Notes: generated by a model not told the origin, from the letters alone. A stretch of DNA of 64,000 bases from Stenotrophomonas maltophilia (GCF_013464485.1 NZ_RAUX01000016.1:72359-136358); one strand, 5' to 3'; positions 8,805 through 17,396 are shown, counted from the first letter of the stretch. Numbers and translations: made by a program.

Positions 8805-9967
8805 GCGCCGGCCTTGCTCGCAGCCTCCCCGGCGATGATCTCAACCGCCGTACCGTTTTCCAGTCCGTCGATGCCTTCGATCACCACCTGGTCGCCCGCG
8901 GCCAAGCCCGAACGCACGGTTACGCGGCCGTCATCGGCAGGCCCAAGCACCACGTTGCGGCGCTGCGCCTTGTTGTCCCTGCCGACGACATGCACGTAGT
9001 TGCCCTGGCTGCCGAACTGCACGGCGGCATCGGGAATCAGCAGTGCAGGCTGCTCGCCCAGTTGCAGGCGTACGTTGACGAACTGGTTGGGGAACAGCGC
9101 CAGATCGTGGTTGTCGAAGTGCGCACGCAGCTTCAGGGTGCCTGTGGTGTTGTCGATGCGGTTGTCGACGCTGGCGAGCGTACCGCGCGCCAGCTGCCGA
9201 CGTTCCTCGCGGTCCCATGTTTCCACTGCCAGTGCCGGTTGCGCCTGCACGGCATCGAGCAGCGCGGGCAGCTCGGGTTCGGGCACGGTGAACAGCACGC
9301 TGATCGGCGCGGTCTGCGCCAGCGTCACCAGGCCTTCGGCATCGCTGGCACGCACCAGGTTGCCGACGTCCAGCCGACGCAGGCCGACACGGCCGCTGAC
9401 CGGCGCAGTGATGCGGGTGTACTGCAGCTGCAGCCGTGCCTCGTCCACTGCGGCCTGGTCGCTGATGCGCCGGCCCTGCAGCTGGCGCACCTTGCTCTGC
9501 TGGTCGCTCAGTTCCTGTGCGGACACGAAGTGCTGGCGCTGCAGTTCGCGGTAACGCTGCAACTGGCGTTCGGCGTTCTCCAGTTCGGCCAGGTTCTGTT
9601 GTTGGGTGCCCTGGGCCTGAGCCAGCTTCACCTCATACGGACGTGGGTCGATCTGCGCCAGCAGGTCGCCGGCCTTCACCTGCTGGCCCTCCTGGAAGTG
9701 CAGGCGCATCAGCTCGCCATCCACGCGGCTGCGCACCACCACGCTGTGCAGGGGAGTGACGGTGCCGACAGCCTTGAGACGCAGCACCAGCGGCTCGGCG
9801 CTGGCGCGCGCCACGCGTACCGGTACCGTTTTGCCCGGCGCGTCTTCGCTGCTGTCGGTACCATCCCGAGGCCACCACCACCACGCCAGAAGGGCAACCA
9901 AGGCGAGGGCCAGCATCACCCACAACAGGCGGGCACGACGGAAGCGGGAATTTTCGGCGACAGACAT
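8801..9967 (-). CDS. smeI: RND efflux periplasmic adaptor, MdtA/SmeI type
   Basis: This 388-residue membrane-fusion protein links the permeases to an outer-membrane channel. The N-terminal hydrophobic segment ([19 protein letters not shown]) anchors it in the inner membrane, and there is no lipobox Cys. The barrel-sandwich half-motifs are [20 protein letters not shown] and [19 protein letters not shown], separated by an alpha-helical hairpin rich in Gln, Glu and Leu (about residues 110-180). The ATG at 9967 is chosen because the upstream extension is Pro/Arg-rich and lacks a membrane segment. It is the first gene of smeIJK; the 288-bp gap before the next gene contains a perfect 18-bp palindrome and a REP pair. 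Confidence 0.88.
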   Translation of the reverse strand: MSVAENSRFRRARLLWVMLALALVALLAWWWWPRDGTDSSEDAPGKTVPVRVARASAEPLVLRLKAVGTVTPLHSVVVRSRVDGELMRLHFQEGQQVKAGDLLAQIDPRPYEVKLAQAQGTQQQNLAELENAERQLQRYRELQRQHFVSAQELSDQQSKVRQLQGRRISDQAAVDEARLQLQYTRITAPVSGRVGLRRLDVGNLVRASDAEGLVTLAQTAPISVLFTVPEPELPALLDAVQAQPALAVETWDREERRQLARGTLASVDNRIDNTTGTLKLRAHFDNHDLALFPNQFVNVRLQLGEQPALLIPDAAVQFGSQGNYVHVVGRDNKAQRRNVVLGPADDGRVTVRSGLAAGDQVVIEGIDGLENGTAVEIIAGEAASKAGA

Positions 9968-10140
9968 GGGGCATCCTGCGCCCTGCGTGCGCAGGGATAT
10001 GCGGGCGGGCCCGCCGGCGCGTTGATGGCACCACGGGCAGCGGGGAGGGAGTGTCTGGCGGGGCCGCGGGCGCGGCGTGGCTGGATGCCGTCGCGACAGC
10101 GACGGGGTGACAATGGTAGCCAATCACCCCGGCCAATGCC

Positions 10141-10158
10141 GCATGACCATGGTCATGC
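10141..10158. promoter_or_regulatory. Perfect 18-bp palindrome, candidate operator
   Basis: GCATGACCATGGTCATGC is fully self-complementary and lies 174 bp upstream of smeI and 98 bp after the stop of the leftward TRIC gene. It is unlike the SMAG units. A dyad of this length between an efflux operon and its upstream neighbour is a reasonable binding site for a dimeric regulator, but no regulator gene is adjacent and no second copy was noticed. Confidence 0.35.
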
Positions 10159-10168
10159 AACGCATTCG

Positions 10169-10245
10169 GTAGTGTCGGCCGCTGGCCGGCAACCTGCTGG
10201 AATCTGCGGGCATGTGCCATGTTGTCGGCCAGGGGCCGACACTAT
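10169..10245. repeat. SMAG REP pair, GTAGTGTCGGCC type
   Basis: Two inverted GTAG-headed units face each other. The left starts GTAGTGTCGGCCGCTGG at 10169; the right ends GGCCGACACTAT at about 10244 and has lost the final base of the CTAC tail. The two together can fold into one long hairpin, the dimeric form typical of these elements. It occupies the gap between the TRIC gene's stop and smeI. Confidence 0.75.
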
Positions 10246-10255
10246 CGTCAAACAA

Positions 10256-10873
10256 TCAATGCACTTCGTCGTGGTACACGAACTTCGGCATTTCCCAGCG
10301 ATAGTGGATCGCCAGCAGGCGCAGCGCGAAGCCGCCGCCGAGGCAGCACAGGATGGCGGTTGCATCGGCCACGCCCCAGTGCAGCAGAAGCAGATAGGCC
10401 GCGCCGGTCAGCAGCGCGATGATCGCGTACAGCTCTTTCTGGAAGATCAGCGGCACTTCGTTGCAGAGGATGTCGCGCAGCACGCCGCCGAACGCGCCGG
10501 TCAGCATGCCGGCAATCAGCACGATCGGCATCGCGTGGCCGGCTTCGCGCGCGATCGAGCAGCCGATCAGGGTGAAGGCGATCAGGCCCAGGCCATCAAG
10601 TACCAGGAAGGTGCGGCGGAAGTGGTGCATCCAACGCGCCACCCAGGTGGCGATCAGCGCCGCGCAGACGGTGAAGCCCAGGTACTCGGGGTGTTTCACC
10701 CAGCCCAGCGGGTAATGGCCGAGCAGGATGTCGCGCAGCGAACCACCGCCGAGGGCGGTGACGCAGGCGATCATGACCACGCCGAACAGGTCCATGCGGC
10801 GGCGGCCGGCGGACAGCGCGCCGGTCATGGCTTCGGCGGAAATGGCGATCAGGTAGATGATGGACAGCAACAT
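10256..10873 (-). CDS. TRIC-type cation channel / UPF0126 membrane protein (YicG-like)
   Basis: This 205-residue integral membrane protein has about seven hydrophobic helices and two homologous halves, each with a glycine-rich signature: [18 protein letters not shown] near residue 41 and [19 protein letters not shown] near 127. This is the UPF0126 (TRIC-like) family, implicated as monovalent-cation channels and repeatedly found behind glycine riboswitches. A tandem glycine riboswitch precedes it here, which supports a role in glycine or amino-acid export or balance; that is inference. ATG 10873 is chosen because the longer frame would translate the riboswitch. Confidence 0.88.
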   Translation of the reverse strand: MLLSIIYLIAISAEAMTGALSAGRRRMDLFGVVMIACVTALGGGSLRDILLGHYPLGWVKHPEYLGFTVCAALIATWVARWMHHFRRTFLVLDGLGLIAFTLIGCSIAREAGHAMPIVLIAGMLTGAFGGVLRDILCNEVPLIFQKELYAIIALLTGAAYLLLLHWGVADATAILCCLGGGFALRLLAIHYRWEMPKFVYHDEVH

Positions 10874-10964
10874 GGGGCGGGCTCCCGGCGCGGTGGGGCC
10901 GGCCATGCGCCTATACCGCCACTGCCTGCGCAATGACGGGATGACGATGGCCGGTGCCGCTCCC

Positions 10965-11157
10965 GCTGTCCTTTTGCCTGAGAGTTCAGCGGCGTGGGCC
11001 GCGTGCCCCTTCGGCGGATCGTCCCGGGCATGCCCGGTGACCTCTCTCCAGCTCGGCGAGTCGAATGCATGGTTGGTGGGATTCCAGCCCACCGGCCTGA
11101 GCGATCATGGGAGCCTGCGCCTTCGGCGGGCGCCAGCGCGGCGCCTCTCTCCTGCAT
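10965..11157 (-). promoter_or_regulatory. Tandem glycine riboswitch
   Basis: The minus-strand RNA contains two copies of the glycine-aptamer signature. The first, about 11157-11065, has GGAGAGAGGCGCC, CGCCGAAGGCGCAGG and CGCTCAGGCC. The second, about 11052-10965, has GGAGAGAGGTCACC, CCGCCGAAGGGGC and the hallmark ACTCTCAGGCAAAAGGACAG. The element ends about 90 bases before the TRIC gene start. I do not see a run of T residues between the riboswitch and the gene, so control of translation is as likely as control of termination. Glycine riboswitches usually turn genes on. Confidence 0.9.
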
Positions 11158-11166
11158 TCGGCCTCC

Positions 11167-11172
11167 AGTATA
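11167..11172 (-). promoter_or_regulatory. Predicted -10 box of the riboswitch transcript
   Basis: On the minus strand TATACT occurs here, placing the transcript start at about 11160, just before the first aptamer. The -35 element is poor. The site is 32 bp from the start of the divergent GIY-YIG gene, so the two promoters must be close or overlapping. Confidence 0.4.
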
Positions 11173-11204
11173 TCCGCTGCAGTGCAGCACGGCATAATCC
11201 TGGC

Positions 11205-11480
11205 ATGGCCCCGTCCCTCCGCCCCTGGTTCCTGTACCTGCTCGAATGCCGGGATGGCAGCTATTACGCCGGCATCAGCACCGACGTGGACGCGCGTTTC
11301 GCTGCCCACCAGGCCGGCAAGGGCGCGCGCTACACCCGGGCCCGCCCGCCACTGCGCGTGCTGGCCGTGCGCGAGTACCCGGACCGCTCGGCGGCCTCCC
11401 GCGCCGAATGGCAGCTCAAGCAGCAGCCGCGGGAACGCAAGCTGGCCTGGCTGCAGACACCGGATCCTGCGCTTCTGTAG
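11205..11480 (+). CDS. GIY-YIG nuclease-superfamily protein, YhbQ/UPF0213 type
   Basis: This 91-residue single-domain protein has the GIY-YIG core in variant form: [17 protein letters not shown] at about 9-25 supplies the first motif, and the arginine and glutamate of the fold follow in DARFAAHQ and SRAEWQLK. Small YhbQ-like members are cytosolic and poorly understood; some act in DNA repair or stress. The gene is divergent from the glycine-riboswitch transcript. Its last codons run into a SMAG repeat, and the stop TAG (11478-11480) is part of the element's GTAG head. Confidence 0.88.
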   Translation: MAPSLRPWFLYLLECRDGSYYAGISTDVDARFAAHQAGKGARYTRARPPLRVLAVREYPDRSAASRAEWQLKQQPRERKLAWLQTPDPALL

Positions 11481-11572
11481 AGCCGAGCCCATGCTCGGCT
11501 GTCGTTGCTGCTGCCTGATGGGGAGGCCGAGCATGGGCTCGGCTCTACGGTAGATCCACGCCATGCGTGGAT
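11477..11572. repeat. SMAG cluster: inverted pair plus single unit
   Basis: There are three units. GTAGAGCCGAGCCCATGC begins at 11477; its inverted mate ends GCTCGGCTCTAC at 11548; and a GTAGATCCACGCC unit occupies 11550-11572. The first two form a long hairpin. The GTAG of the first unit supplies the stop codon of the GIY-YIG gene. Confidence 0.88.
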
Positions 11573-11624
11573 GGGTGCTTCCGGCCATGCCATGATCGCC
11601 CAGCCCTCGGAGCTGGAGCCCCGG

Positions 11625-12056
11625 ATGTCCACGATTGCCCTGCTGTTCGCTCTCTCCGCATCAGCCAGCACGCCGGCCGCCCCGGCCACCCTCGCGGCCA
11701 TCGAAGCCACCTGTCTCGACTACGTCGACGGCCAGCTGGAGGCGGACCCGGAGCGCGTCGCGCGTTCCCTGCACCCGGACCTGGCCAAGCGCGCGGTCCT
11801 CGGTGATACACCCGATGAGCGCCTTGGCCTGCGCCGCATGTCGAAGGAAGAACTGGTCTCGTTGACGAAGCAGGGCGCGTTGAAGACCCCGAAGGATCAA
11901 TGGGACCGCCGCTGCACGGTGCTGGACGTGACTGGCAACGCGGCCTCGGTACGGCTGGAAACGCCGTGGTTCGTCGATTATTTCCACATGGGACGCTTCG
12001 ACCAGCGCTGGGTCATCGTCAATGCGCTGTGGTACCCGAAGCCGAAGGCGCCGTAG
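11625..12056 (+). CDS. Small secreted NTF2-like (lumazine-binding-type) protein
   Basis: This 143-residue protein opens with a hydrophobic stretch (STIALLFALSASAS) ending near Ala-Pro-Ala, a short signal peptide. The rest, from TLAAIEATCLDYVDGQLE with 'R..LHPDLAKR' and the C-terminal FVDYFHMGRFDQRWVIVNALWYPK, matches the putative lumazine-binding / SnoaL-like NTF2 fold. Such proteins usually bind small molecules or are orphan enzymes, and I assign no substrate. ATG 11625 follows a GGAGC site. The stop TAG (12054-12056) belongs to the next SMAG element. Confidence 0.8.
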   Translation: MSTIALLFALSASASTPAAPATLAAIEATCLDYVDGQLEADPERVARSLHPDLAKRAVLGDTPDERLGLRRMSKEELVSLTKQGALKTPKDQWDRRCTVLDVTGNAASVRLETPWFVDYFHMGRFDQRWVIVNALWYPKPKAP

Positions 12057-12121
12057 AGCCGGGCCCATGCCGGACGTCTGCAATCCGCGCAACGTGCAGC
12101 CGAGCGTGGGCTCGGCTCTAC
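12053..12121. repeat. SMAG inverted pair
   Basis: The left unit GTAGAGCCGGGCCCATGCC (12053) has partly diverged, and the right unit ends GGGCTCGGCTCTAC at 12121. The head GTAG provides the stop of the preceding gene. It sits 19 bp from the end of the convergent ndh gene and so may act as a shared 3' hairpin. Confidence 0.8.
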
Positions 12122-12139
12122 AGGAACATGCGTGCGACC

Positions 12140-13420
12140 CTACCGCCTCGGCCGCCGGTCGTCCTGATCATCACCGAAGATGATGCGCGCGCTGCGCTGG
12201 TAGCTCCAGTACGCCACGGCCCAGTTCAGCAGCACCACGACGCGGTTGCGGAAGCCGATCAGGAAGAACACGTGTGCCGCCAGCCAGAACCACCACGCCA
12301 GCACACCCGAGAGCTGCAGACGGCCCAGGTGCACGATCGCGGCCATGCGGCCGATGGTGGCCAGATTGCCGTAGTCGGCATACTTGAACGGGCCGGGTTC
12401 TGCCTTGCCATGCAGGCGCGCGCGGATCACCTCGGCTACGTACTTGCCCATCTGCTTGGCGGCCGGGGCCACGCCGGGTACCGGTTTGCCGTTGGCCTGG
12501 TTCAGCGCGGCCAGATCGCCTGCGACGAACAGCTCGGGGTGACCGGGCAGGGTCAGGTCCGGTTGCACCTGCACGCGCCCGGCGCGGTCCAGCGGCACCT
12601 CCAGCGTACGCGCCAGCGGTGAGGCGGCCACGCCGGCGGCCCACACCACGGTGCGTGCCGGCACGAAGTGTTCGCCGAGCTTGAAGCCCTGGCTGTCGAT
12701 GTCGCTCACCGGGGTGCCAGTCAGCACTTCCACGCCGAGCTTTTCCAGCTGCCGGCGCGCCTTCAGCGAAAGCACTTCCGGGAACGAGGACAGCACGCGT
12801 GGCCCGGCTTCGACCAGCCGTACCTTGGCGCTGGCCGGGTCAATATGGCGGAATTCATTGCGCAGGGTGTGGCGAGCGATCTCGGCCAGGGTGCCAGCCA
12901 GCTCAACACCGGTAGGACCACCGCCGACGATGGCGAAACTCAGCCACGCGGCCTTCTTCGCCGGGTCCGGTTCGGCCTCGGCGCGCTCGAACGCCAGCAG
13001 CAGCTTTCGGCGCAGCGCGATGGCGTCGTCCAGGGTCTTCAGACCGGGCGCATCATCGGCCCACTGGTCGTTGCCGAAGTAGGCGTGGGTGGCGCCAGTT
13101 GCCAGCAGCAGGCTGTCGTAGTCCAGCGCGCTGCCATCGGCCATGCGGATCTGCCGGGCCTGCTTGTCGATGGCCACCACTTCGCCGAGGCGGACTTCCA
13201 CATTGCGCTGGTGGCCGAGGATGTGGCGCAGCGGTGCGGCGATATCCGGCGCGGACAGGCCTGCGGTGGCCACCTGGTACAGCAGCGGCTGGAACAGATG
13301 ATGGTTGCGGCGATCGACCAGGGTGATGCGTATGCGCTCGCGGGCCAGGGCACGGGTGGCCCAGAGACCGGCAAAACCGCCGCCGACAACGACCAGGTGG
13401 GGAACGCGCTCGCGACTCAT
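12140..13420 (-). CDS. ndh: Type II NADH:quinone oxidoreductase (NADH dehydrogenase)
   Basis: This is a 426-residue single-subunit flavoprotein that passes electrons from NADH to the quinone pool without pumping protons, on the inner face of the membrane. Two Rossmann signatures are visible: GGGFAGLWATRAL at 13-25 for FAD, and IVGGGPTGVELAGTLAE near 164-180 for NADH. The C-terminus has an amphipathic, hydrophobic stretch (GVLAWWFWLAAHVFFLIGF) that matches the membrane-anchoring part of the family. It is monocistronic and convergent with the secreted-protein gene. Confidence 0.92.
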   Translation of the reverse strand: MSRERVPHLVVVGGGFAGLWATRALARERIRITLVDRRNHHLFQPLLYQVATAGLSAPDIAAPLRHILGHQRNVEVRLGEVVAIDKQARQIRMADGSALDYDSLLLATGATHAYFGNDQWADDAPGLKTLDDAIALRRKLLLAFERAEAEPDPAKKAAWLSFAIVGGGPTGVELAGTLAEIARHTLRNEFRHIDPASAKVRLVEAGPRVLSSFPEVLSLKARRQLEKLGVEVLTGTPVSDIDSQGFKLGEHFVPARTVVWAAGVAASPLARTLEVPLDRAGRVQVQPDLTLPGHPELFVAGDLAALNQANGKPVPGVAPAAKQMGKYVAEVIRARLHGKAEPGPFKYADYGNLATIGRMAAIVHLGRLQLSGVLAWWFWLAAHVFFLIGFRNRVVVLLNWAVAYWSYQRSARIIFGDDQDDRRPRR

Positions 13421-13543
13421 CGACTCACTCCAGTGGGGGCATTGGGGGAAGCGCTTGGCATCTTCGCACGGCGGCGACCTGTCACGTCAGCGCCCGCGTG
13501 GATCGGCGATACTCGGGTTCAGGCAACCGCCCGCGAGGAGTCC

Positions 13544-14323
13544 ATGAGCGAACCGGAAAAGCGCATCGCCCTGTTGATCGACGCCGACAACGCGCCGGCC
13601 TCGAAGATCGACGAGGTGCTGGCCGAAGTGGCCCGCTACGGCGTGGCCAACGTGCGCCGCGCCTATGGCAACTGGAAGAGCCCGCGGTTGAAGGGCTGGG
13701 AAGCCGTGCTGCACGAATACGCGATCCGTCCGATCCAGCAGTTTGCCTACAGCAAGGGCAAGAACGCCTCGGACATGGCGATGGTGATCGATGCCATGGA
13801 CCTGCTCTACGCGCGCAACCTCGATGGTTTTGCCATCGTTTCCAGCGACGCGGACTTCACCCCGATGGTGATGCGCCTGCTGACCGATGGCGTGAAGGTC
13901 TATGGCTTCGGTGAGAAGAAAACGCCGGAACCGTTCGTCAACGCGTGCTCGAAGTTCACCTATCTGGAAGCACTGGGCCAGACCCATGCCAGCGTGCCGG
14001 ATACCGAACAGGCGTCCAGCGAACAGGCATCGAATGAGCCTGTGGCCAACGACGATGCCCGGCCGCGCAAGAGCGGCGCGGAAATGCGCAGCGACACCCG
14101 GTTGGTGAAAATGCTGCGCCGTGCGGTTTCGGCCGCCGAGGGCGAGGATGGCTGGTCGCACCTGGGCCCGGTGGGCAGCCAGATCGGCAACCAGGCCTCG
14201 TTCGACCCGCGCAACTATGGCTATGGAAAGCTCAGCGATCTGCTGGCGGCGATCGGCCTGTTTGAACTGAAGAAGGACGGCAAGTCGTCCTACGTGCGCG
14301 CGTTGCCAAAAAAGAACCGGTAG
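13544..14323 (+). CDS. NYN-domain protein with C-terminal OST-HTH/LOTUS domain
   Basis: In this 259-residue protein, residues 6-150 form a NYN (PIN-like) nuclease domain with acidic residues in LLIDADNAP, NASDMAMVIDAMDLL and VSSDADFTPMVMRL. Residues about 185-255 (SDTRLVKMLRRAV...YGYGKLSDLLAAIGLFEL) resemble an OST-HTH/LOTUS domain, which binds RNA. A Ser/Glu-rich linker joins them. The family is inferred to act in RNA decay or processing; no target is known to me. A GAGGAG site precedes ATG 13544. The stop TAG lies in the GTAG head of a SMAG unit. Confidence 0.87.
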   Translation: MSEPEKRIALLIDADNAPASKIDEVLAEVARYGVANVRRAYGNWKSPRLKGWEAVLHEYAIRPIQQFAYSKGKNASDMAMVIDAMDLLYARNLDGFAIVSSDADFTPMVMRLLTDGVKVYGFGEKKTPEPFVNACSKFTYLEALGQTHASVPDTEQASSEQASNEPVANDDARPRKSGAEMRSDTRLVKMLRRAVSAAEGEDGWSHLGPVGSQIGNQASFDPRNYGYGKLSDLLAAIGLFELKKDGKSSYVRALPKKNR

Positions 14324-14342
14324 TGCCGGCCGCTGGCCGGCA
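14320..14342 (+). repeat. SMAG REP element, GTAGTGCCGGCC type
   Basis: This is a single unit, GTAGTGCCGGCCGCTGGCC plus four bases, related to the pair at 10169. Its TAG is the stop codon of the NYN gene. Confidence 0.75.
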
Positions 14343-14435
14343 GTGCCCGGCTGCCAGATCCAGCATCCGGCACGCACACACCCCACCCGATCAGGCGTAT
14401 CGTTGCCGCTCGCATTGCCAGCAAGGAAAACCCGC

Positions 14436-15056
14436 ATGTTGAAAATCTGGGGCCGTCGCAATTCCAGCAACGTCCGCAAGGTGCTGTGGTGTGCCGAGGA
14501 GATCGGCGTGCCGTACGAGTCCATAGAGGTCGGTGGCAGCCACGGTGGCACGCAGACGCCGGAATACCTGGCGATGAATCCCAACAGCCTGGTGCCGGTG
14601 ATCGAAGACCACGGCCTGCCGCTGTGGGAATCGAACGCCATCGTGCGCTACCTGAGCGCACGCTACGCATTGGGCACGCTGTACGCCGAAGACCCGATGG
14701 AACGTGCCCAGGCCGAGAAGTGGATGGACTGGAGTACCTCGCGGATGGCGCCGCTGTACAGCGACCTGATCTGGGGCATCATGCGCACCGCCCCGGCCGA
14801 CCGCGACGAATCGAGGATCAATGCCGCCATCCTGCGAGCGGGCGATTATCTGGCCATGGCCGACGCTACGCTGGCCAGGCAGCCGTGGCTGTCCGGCGAT
14901 ACGTTCGCAATGGGTGACATCCCGCTGGGCTCGCAGATCTACGCATGGTTCGAATTGCCGATCCAGCGCCCGGAGCTGCCGCACCTGGCCGACTGGTACG
15001 CCCGCCTGCGCGAACGCCCGGCCTACCAGCGTGGCGTGATGTCGCCGCTGACGTAA
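14436..15056 (+). CDS. Glutathione S-transferase family protein
   Basis: This 206-residue cytosolic protein has a thioredoxin-like N-terminal domain (LKIWGRRNSSNVRKVLWCAEE) with Ser10/Ser11 as the likely glutathione-activating residues. The conserved cis-proline loop is NSLVPVIEDHGLPLWESNAI (about 49-68), followed by an all-helical domain with the N-capping motif ALGDIP-like FAMGDIPLGS. This points to conjugation or reductive chemistry of electrophiles; the substrate is unknown. It is monocistronic, and an AAGGAA site precedes the ATG. It is convergent with priA across a hairpin. Confidence 0.9.
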   Translation: MLKIWGRRNSSNVRKVLWCAEEIGVPYESIEVGGSHGGTQTPEYLAMNPNSLVPVIEDHGLPLWESNAIVRYLSARYALGTLYAEDPMERAQAEKWMDWSTSRMAPLYSDLIWGIMRTAPADRDESRINAAILRAGDYLAMADATLARQPWLSGDTFAMGDIPLGSQIYAWFELPIQRPELPHLADWYARLRERPAYQRGVMSPLT

Positions 15057-15069
15057 GCGGCGGCGTTCG

Positions 15070-15103
15070 GGGTCGGATCCCCCCGACGGGTGGGCTCCGA
15101 CCC
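15070..15103. terminator. Shared hairpin between GST and priA
   Basis: GGGTCGGA (15070-15077) and TCCGACCC (15096-15103) form an 8-bp stem, with two further C-G pairs inside. It lies in the 48-bp gap between two convergent genes. There is only a weak T run, so it is a probable but not strong bidirectional terminator. Confidence 0.45.
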
Positions 15104-15104
15104 T

Positions 15105-17282
15105 TCAATACAGGTCCGTCGGGTCCACATCCAGCGACCAGCGCACCTTGCGTGCCTGAGGCAGTGCATACAGCTGCGGTACCAGCTGCGCGAGAACCCC
15201 ATGCAGCGGCGGCCGCTGCAGTGCCGACAGCAGCAGCTGCGCGCGCTGGTACCCGGCCCGCCGCGGCATCGGCGCCGGCATCGGCCCGTAGGCCTCAACC
15301 ACGTTCTGTTCGCCCAGCAGCTGCCGCGCTGCCATCAGGAATGCATTGGCATGCTCCACCTGCTGCGCTTCGGCGCGCATCAGCGCCAGGTGCGCGAACG
15401 GGGGAAATCCAGCGGCCTGGCGCTGGTTCAATTCGGCCTGCGCGAACGGGTGGTAGCCACCGCTGACCAACGTTTCCAGCAGCGGATGCCCGGGGTGATG
15501 GGTCTGCAGCCAGACCTCGCCGGGATCACGCGCACGGCCCGCACGGCCCGCCACCTGGATCAGCTGCTGCGCCAGCTTCTCGCTGGCGCGGAAGTCGGCC
15601 GAGAACAGGCCCTCGTCGATGCCGACCACCACCACCAGGGTCAGCTTGGGCAGGTCGTGGCCTTTGGCCAGGATCTGCGTGCCGACCAGGATGCCGGGCT
15701 GGTCACCCAGTTTCGCCAGCTGTTGCTCCAGTGCATCGCGGCGTGACGTGGTGCCGCGATCGATGCGCACCACCGGGAAGTCGGCGAAGGCGGCGGTCAG
15801 ATGTTCTTCCAAGCGCTCGGTGCCGATGCCCTGCGGTTGCAGCGCCAGGCTCCCGCACGCGGGGCATGCCAGCGGTGCTGGTTGTCGCGCGCCGCAGTGA
15901 TGGCACTGGAGGCGACGGCCGCCGCCATGCACGGTCATCGGTGCATCGCAGCGGTTGCACGGTGCGGTCCAGCCGCAGTCGTGGCACAGCAGCACCGGTG
16001 CGTAGCCACGGCGGTTCTTGAACACCAGCACCTGCTGGCCGCGCTGCAGGTGCTCACCGATACCGGCCAGGACATCGGCAGAGAGGCCGTCATGCAATGG
16101 CCGCTTGCGTACATCCAGGATGCGCACGCGCGGTGGCCGCGCATCACCGGCGCGCTGCTTCAAGCGCAGGTGGGTGTAGCGCCCGGCGTAGGCGTTGTGC
16201 AGCGTTTCCAGCGAGGGGGTGGCACTGCCGAGCAGCACCGGAATGCCCAGTGCCTTGGCGCGCACCAGGGCAAAGTCGCGCGCGTGGTAGCGGATGCCGT
16301 CCTGCTGCTTGTAGCTGCCGTCATGTTCCTCGTCGACGATCAGCAGGCCGGCCTGCGGCAACGGCGTGAACACCGCCGAACGCGTACCGACGATCACCCG
16401 TGCCTCGCCGCGTGACGCGGCGGCCCAGACGCGCGCGCGCTCGTTGTCGTTCAATCCCGAGTGCAGCGCATGCACCGCGATGCCGAGGCGGCCGCGGAAG
16501 CGCGCGAGGGTCTGCGGGGTGAGGCCGATTTCCGGCACCAGCACCAGCGCCTGCCTGCCCTGCGCCAGGCAGTGGATGATCGCCTGCAGGTAGACCTCGG
16601 TCTTGCCGCTGCCGGTCACGCCGTCCAGCAGGAACGGCTGGAAGCCTTGGGCAGCGTTGATCGTGGCCACGGCCTCGGCCTGGTCCGGATTGAGCGTGGG
16701 GCCGGGCAGCGGCTGCGCATGTTGCGGAGCGACGCTCAGCGCCACGCGCTCGGCCAGTTCCCGCTTGGCGAGGCTGCGCGCGGCGGTGCGCCAGTCGTCC
16801 ATGCGTTCGCCCAGCACGTCCTCATCGACGATGGCGTCGGCCAGCAGTTCGGCCAGCTGACGGGGGCGGCTGCCAGCACGCAGTTTTTCGCGCTGGGCGT
16901 TGCCTTCGGCGGTCAGCTGCCAGCCCCAGTGGTGGGTATCGGGCAGCGCCTCGCCATGGCGCAGCGGACCGGGCAGGGCGGTGCTCAGCACCTCGCCCAG
17001 TGGCGCATGGGTGTAGCGCGCCAGCCACTGCAGGCTCTGCCAGAGCTCGCCCTGCAGCAGCGGTTGCGGGTCGCACCAGGCCAAGGCCTGGCGCAGTCCC
17101 TGGCCGTCATCGGTCTGGCTGTGGCCGGCCACCACGCCGACCAGCTCGCGGTTGCCGAACGGCACCTTCAGGCGGCAGCCGACCGCGACGGTGGGGCCAT
17201 CGCCTTCCGGCAACAGGTAGTCGAACAGGCGCGGCAGCGGGACGGGGAGGGCGACCTGCAGGGTCGGAATGGGTGAAAGCAT
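15105..17282 (-). CDS. priA: Primosomal replication-restart helicase PriA
   Basis: This is a 725-residue 3'-5' DNA helicase that recognises stalled forks and reloads the replisome. An N-terminal DNA-binding region (1-110) is followed by the helicase core with Walker A GVTGSGKT (221-228) and the DEEH box (317-320). The zinc-binding insert has eight cysteines at 433, 436, 442, 445, 460, 463, 473 and 476, all present, and the C-terminal helicase motifs (TQILAKGHD; QVAGRAGRA) are intact. The length is normal for the family. The gene stands alone; 115 bp before its start is an inverted pair of DnaA boxes. Confidence 0.96.
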   Translation of the reverse strand: MLSPIPTLQVALPVPLPRLFDYLLPEGDGPTVAVGCRLKVPFGNRELVGVVAGHSQTDDGQGLRQALAWCDPQPLLQGELWQSLQWLARYTHAPLGEVLSTALPGPLRHGEALPDTHHWGWQLTAEGNAQREKLRAGSRPRQLAELLADAIVDEDVLGERMDDWRTAARSLAKRELAERVALSVAPQHAQPLPGPTLNPDQAEAVATINAAQGFQPFLLDGVTGSGKTEVYLQAIIHCLAQGRQALVLVPEIGLTPQTLARFRGRLGIAVHALHSGLNDNERARVWAAASRGEARVIVGTRSAVFTPLPQAGLLIVDEEHDGSYKQQDGIRYHARDFALVRAKALGIPVLLGSATPSLETLHNAYAGRYTHLRLKQRAGDARPPRVRILDVRKRPLHDGLSADVLAGIGEHLQRGQQVLVFKNRRGYAPVLLCHDCGWTAPCNRCDAPMTVHGGGRRLQCHHCGARQPAPLACPACGSLALQPQGIGTERLEEHLTAAFADFPVVRIDRGTTSRRDALEQQLAKLGDQPGILVGTQILAKGHDLPKLTLVVVVGIDEGLFSADFRASEKLAQQLIQVAGRAGRARDPGEVWLQTHHPGHPLLETLVSGGYHPFAQAELNQRQAAGFPPFAHLALMRAEAQQVEHANAFLMAARQLLGEQNVVEAYGPMPAPMPRRAGYQRAQLLLSALQRPPLHGVLAQLVPQLYALPQARKVRWSLDVDPTDLY

Positions 17283-17396
17283 CGGGCCAGTGTAACGGGC
17301 CTTGCGCGCGCGGATGGCAGCGGGCAGGGGCGTCCCGGGAGCCGCCGTTGAATCATAAATGTCACCTAAATATCGGTGTCCATTGGAGATTCAGCC

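Noticed and set aside
6750-8999. A 749-residue plus-strand frame opposite smeJ
   Set aside because: Same low-complexity antisense composition; the minus-strand permease has complete motifs.
10857-11204. A longer GIY-YIG protein starting at 10857
   Set aside because: The extension would translate the antisense of the glycine riboswitch; ATG 11205 begins at the domain edge.
11477-11572. Repeat cluster as a CRISPR array
   Set aside because: Units are palindromic, GTAG-headed, few, in inverted pairs and without unique spacers of constant length; they are SMAG REPs.
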